Positions 5,693 through 7,061 of a stretch of 7,061 bases of DNA are shown here, one piece after another; the first letter of the stretch is position 1, and every line of letters begins with the position of its first letter. Location of the stretch: NCBI GenBank assembly GCA_023255415.1, contig JALRIN010000064.1:1-7061 (forward strand). The letters run 5' to 3'. The stretch comes from Cypionkella sp. (lineage in GTDB: Bacteria; Pseudomonadota; Alphaproteobacteria; Rhodobacterales; Rhodobacteraceae). The notes under the pieces were generated by a model. That model ran no database searches, was not told where the DNA came from, and saw only the letters and a list, made by a program, of their open reading frames with translations. Position numbers and translations under genes: made by a program.

Positions 5693-7061
5693 TTACTTGT
5701 CGCCCTTCAGAGCGGCGCCAAGGATGTCGCCCAGGCTTGCGCCCGAATCGGACGAGCCATATTGTTCCACGGCTTCTTTCTCTTCAGCGATCTCGCGTGC
5801 CTTGATCGACAGACCCATGCGGCGGGTCTTTGGATCAATATTGGTGACGCGCACGTCGATCTTGTCGCCGACGTTGAAACGCTCGGGACGCTGGTCGGCG
5901 CGGTCGCGCGACAGGTCCGAACGGCGGATGAACGACTTGGCGCCGTTGTATTCCACTTCTACGCCGCCTTCTTCGATCGCGGTGACGACGACGGTGATGA
6001 TACCGCCACGCTTCACGCCATCAACTGCATCGGTGAAGGTGTCTTCGCCCAAAGCTTTGATCGAAAGCGAGATACGCTCTTTCTCGACGTCAACTTCGGT
6101 AACCGACGCCGTGACGGTGTCGCCCTTGCGATAGTTCGCAATGGCTTCTTCGCCGCGCTGGTCCCACGACAGGTCGGACAGGTGAACCATGCCGTCGATG
6201 TCGTTATCAAGGCCAACGAACAGACCGAATTCGGTGATGTTCTTAACTTCGCCTTCGATATTGGTGCCCACTGGATGGGTCTCGGCAAAGACTTCCCATG
6301 GGTTGCGCTGGGTCTGCTTAAGGCCCAGGGAAACGCGACGCTTGGTGCTGTCGATTTCCAGAACCATAACTTCCACTTCCTGGCTGGTCGAAACGATTTT
6401 GCCGGGGTGGACGTTCTTTTTGGTCCAGGACATTTCCGAAACGTGAACCAGACCTTCAACGCCGGCTTCCAGCTCTACAAAGGCGCCGTAATCGGTGATG
6501 TTGGTGACACGGCCCTTGTGCACGGTGCCCAGAGCATACAGTTTTTCAACGGCATCCCATGGGTCGGACTGCAACTGCTTCATGCCAAGGCTGATGCGGT
6601 GGGTGTCTTTGTTGATCTTGATGACCTGAACCTTGACGGTTTCGCCGATCGCCAGGATTTCCGACGGGTGGTTAACACGGCGCCATGCCATGTCGGTGAC
6701 GTGCAGCAGGCCGTCAACGCCGCCCAGATCAACGAACGCACCGTATTCGGTGATGTTCTTGACCACGCCTTCAACAGCCTGACCTTCGGTGAGGTTGCCG
6801 ATGACTTCAGCACGCTGTTCAGCGCGCGACTCTTCGAGGATCGCACGACGCGATACAACGATGTTGCCACGACGGCGGTCCATTTTCAGGATTTGGAACG
6901 GCTGCTTCAGACCCATCAGCGGGCCAGCGTCGCGTACGGGACGTACGTCGACCTGCGAACCCGGAAGGAACGCAACGGCGCCGCCCAGATCGACAGTAAA
7001 GCCACCTTTGACGCGGCCAAAGATTGCGCCTTCGACGCGCTCTTCTGCAGCGTATGCTTTT
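5693..7061 (-). CDS. rpsA: 30S ribosomal protein S1, lacking its N-terminus (cut by window edge)
   Basis: S1 binds mRNA and the 30S subunit and promotes initiation on structured or weak-Shine-Dalgarno messages. I read 455 codons from base 7060 to the TAA at 5693-5695; about 100 N-terminal residues, including S1 domain 1, lie outside. Five S1 (OB-fold) repeats are visible, numbered from the first complete codon: domain 2 at about 8-75 (EGAIFGRVKGGFTVDLGG), domain 3 at 90-161 (VKNITEYGAFVDLGGVDGLL), domain 4 at 177-248 (VTNITDYGAFVELEAGVEGL), domain 5 at 265-336 (VKNITEFGLFVGLDNDIDGM) and the more diverged domain 6 at 350-421. A charged tail ends in ASLGDILGAALKGDK, typical of alphaproteobacterial S1. 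The ATG at 6916 is internal, because the reading frame and domain 2 continue upstream of it. A terminator and ihfB follow. Confidence 0.98.
   Translation of the reverse strand, partial: KAYAAEERVEGAIFGRVKGGFTVDLGGAVAFLPGSQVDVRPVRDAGPLMGLKQPFQILKMDRRRGNIVVSRRAILEESRAEQRAEVIGNLTEGQAVEGVVKNITEYGAFVDLGGVDGLLHVTDMAWRRVNHPSEILAIGETVKVQVIKINKDTHRISLGMKQLQSDPWDAVEKLYALGTVHKGRVTNITDYGAFVELEAGVEGLVHVSEMSWTKKNVHPGKIVSTSQEVEVMVLEIDSTKRRVSLGLKQTQRNPWEVFAETHPVGTNIEGEVKNITEFGLFVGLDNDIDGMVHLSDLSWDQRGEEAIANYRKGDTVTASVTEVDVEKERISLSIKALGEDTFTDAVDGVKRGGIITVVVTAIEEGGVEVEYNGAKSFIRRSDLSRDRADQRPERFNVGDKIDVRVTNIDPKTRRMGLSIKAREIAEEKEAVEQYGSSDSGASLGDILGAALKGDK

Noticed and set aside
5693..6916. rpsA beginning at the ATG at 6916 as a complete 407-aa gene
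   Set aside because: The frame stays open to the window end and the upstream codons encode the first half of S1 domain 2, so this Met is internal.

Overview
The window looks like a chromosomal segment of an alphaproteobacterium of the Rhodobacterales (Rhodobacter/Paracoccus/Roseobacter group). The evidence is a GC-rich sequence, a divergent pair of ethylmalonyl-CoA pathway genes with Rhodobacter-like protein sequences, and an rpsA-ihfB-lapA-trpF gene order. The genus cannot be fixed from the sequence alone. Nothing points to a mobile element, phage, CRISPR array or obvious horizontal island.

Left part (1-2147): two genes of the ethylmalonyl-CoA pathway diverge from a 202-bp regulatory gap. 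The minus-strand gene, cut by the window edge, encodes the N-terminal third of the B12-dependent ethylmalonyl-CoA mutase (ecm). The plus-strand gene is a complete crotonyl-CoA carboxylase/reductase (ccr). Ccr converts crotonyl-CoA, CO2 and NADPH into ethylmalonyl-CoA. After epimerisation by an enzyme not in this window, Ecm makes methylsuccinyl-CoA. The pathway replaces the glyoxylate shunt for growth on acetate and other C2 precursors and also serves C1 and short-chain acyl-CoA metabolism. The gap carries an identical 10-bp motif on both strands, one copy in front of each gene, which is a candidate shared operator.

Middle part (2148-4079): a GC-rich hairpin after ccr probably ends its transcript. 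It is followed by a superfamily 1 RecD/Dda-like DNA helicase that appears to lack a Shine-Dalgarno sequence, and then by a 78-residue stand-alone AsnC/Lrp effector-binding (RAM) domain protein with its own good ribosome binding site.

Right part (4080-7061): a minus-strand block, in transcription order rpsA (ribosomal protein S1, N-terminus outside the window), a strong terminator, ihfB (integration host factor beta, with a plausible promoter of its own), lapA (two-helix LapA/DUF1049 membrane protein) and trpF (phosphoribosylanthranilate isomerase, TTG start). lapA and trpF are almost fused: the lapA stop and the trpF start are in the same frame, three bases apart. The trpF and Lrp-like genes converge on a 62-bp gap that contains what looks like a short dispersed Rhodobacterales intergenic repeat.

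Overall this is core-genome housekeeping and central carbon metabolism. I did not find a convincing new system. The most worthwhile leads are the mirrored 10-mer in the ecm/ccr gap, the single-stop lapA/trpF junction, the orphan RAM-domain protein and the likely leaderless helicase gene.
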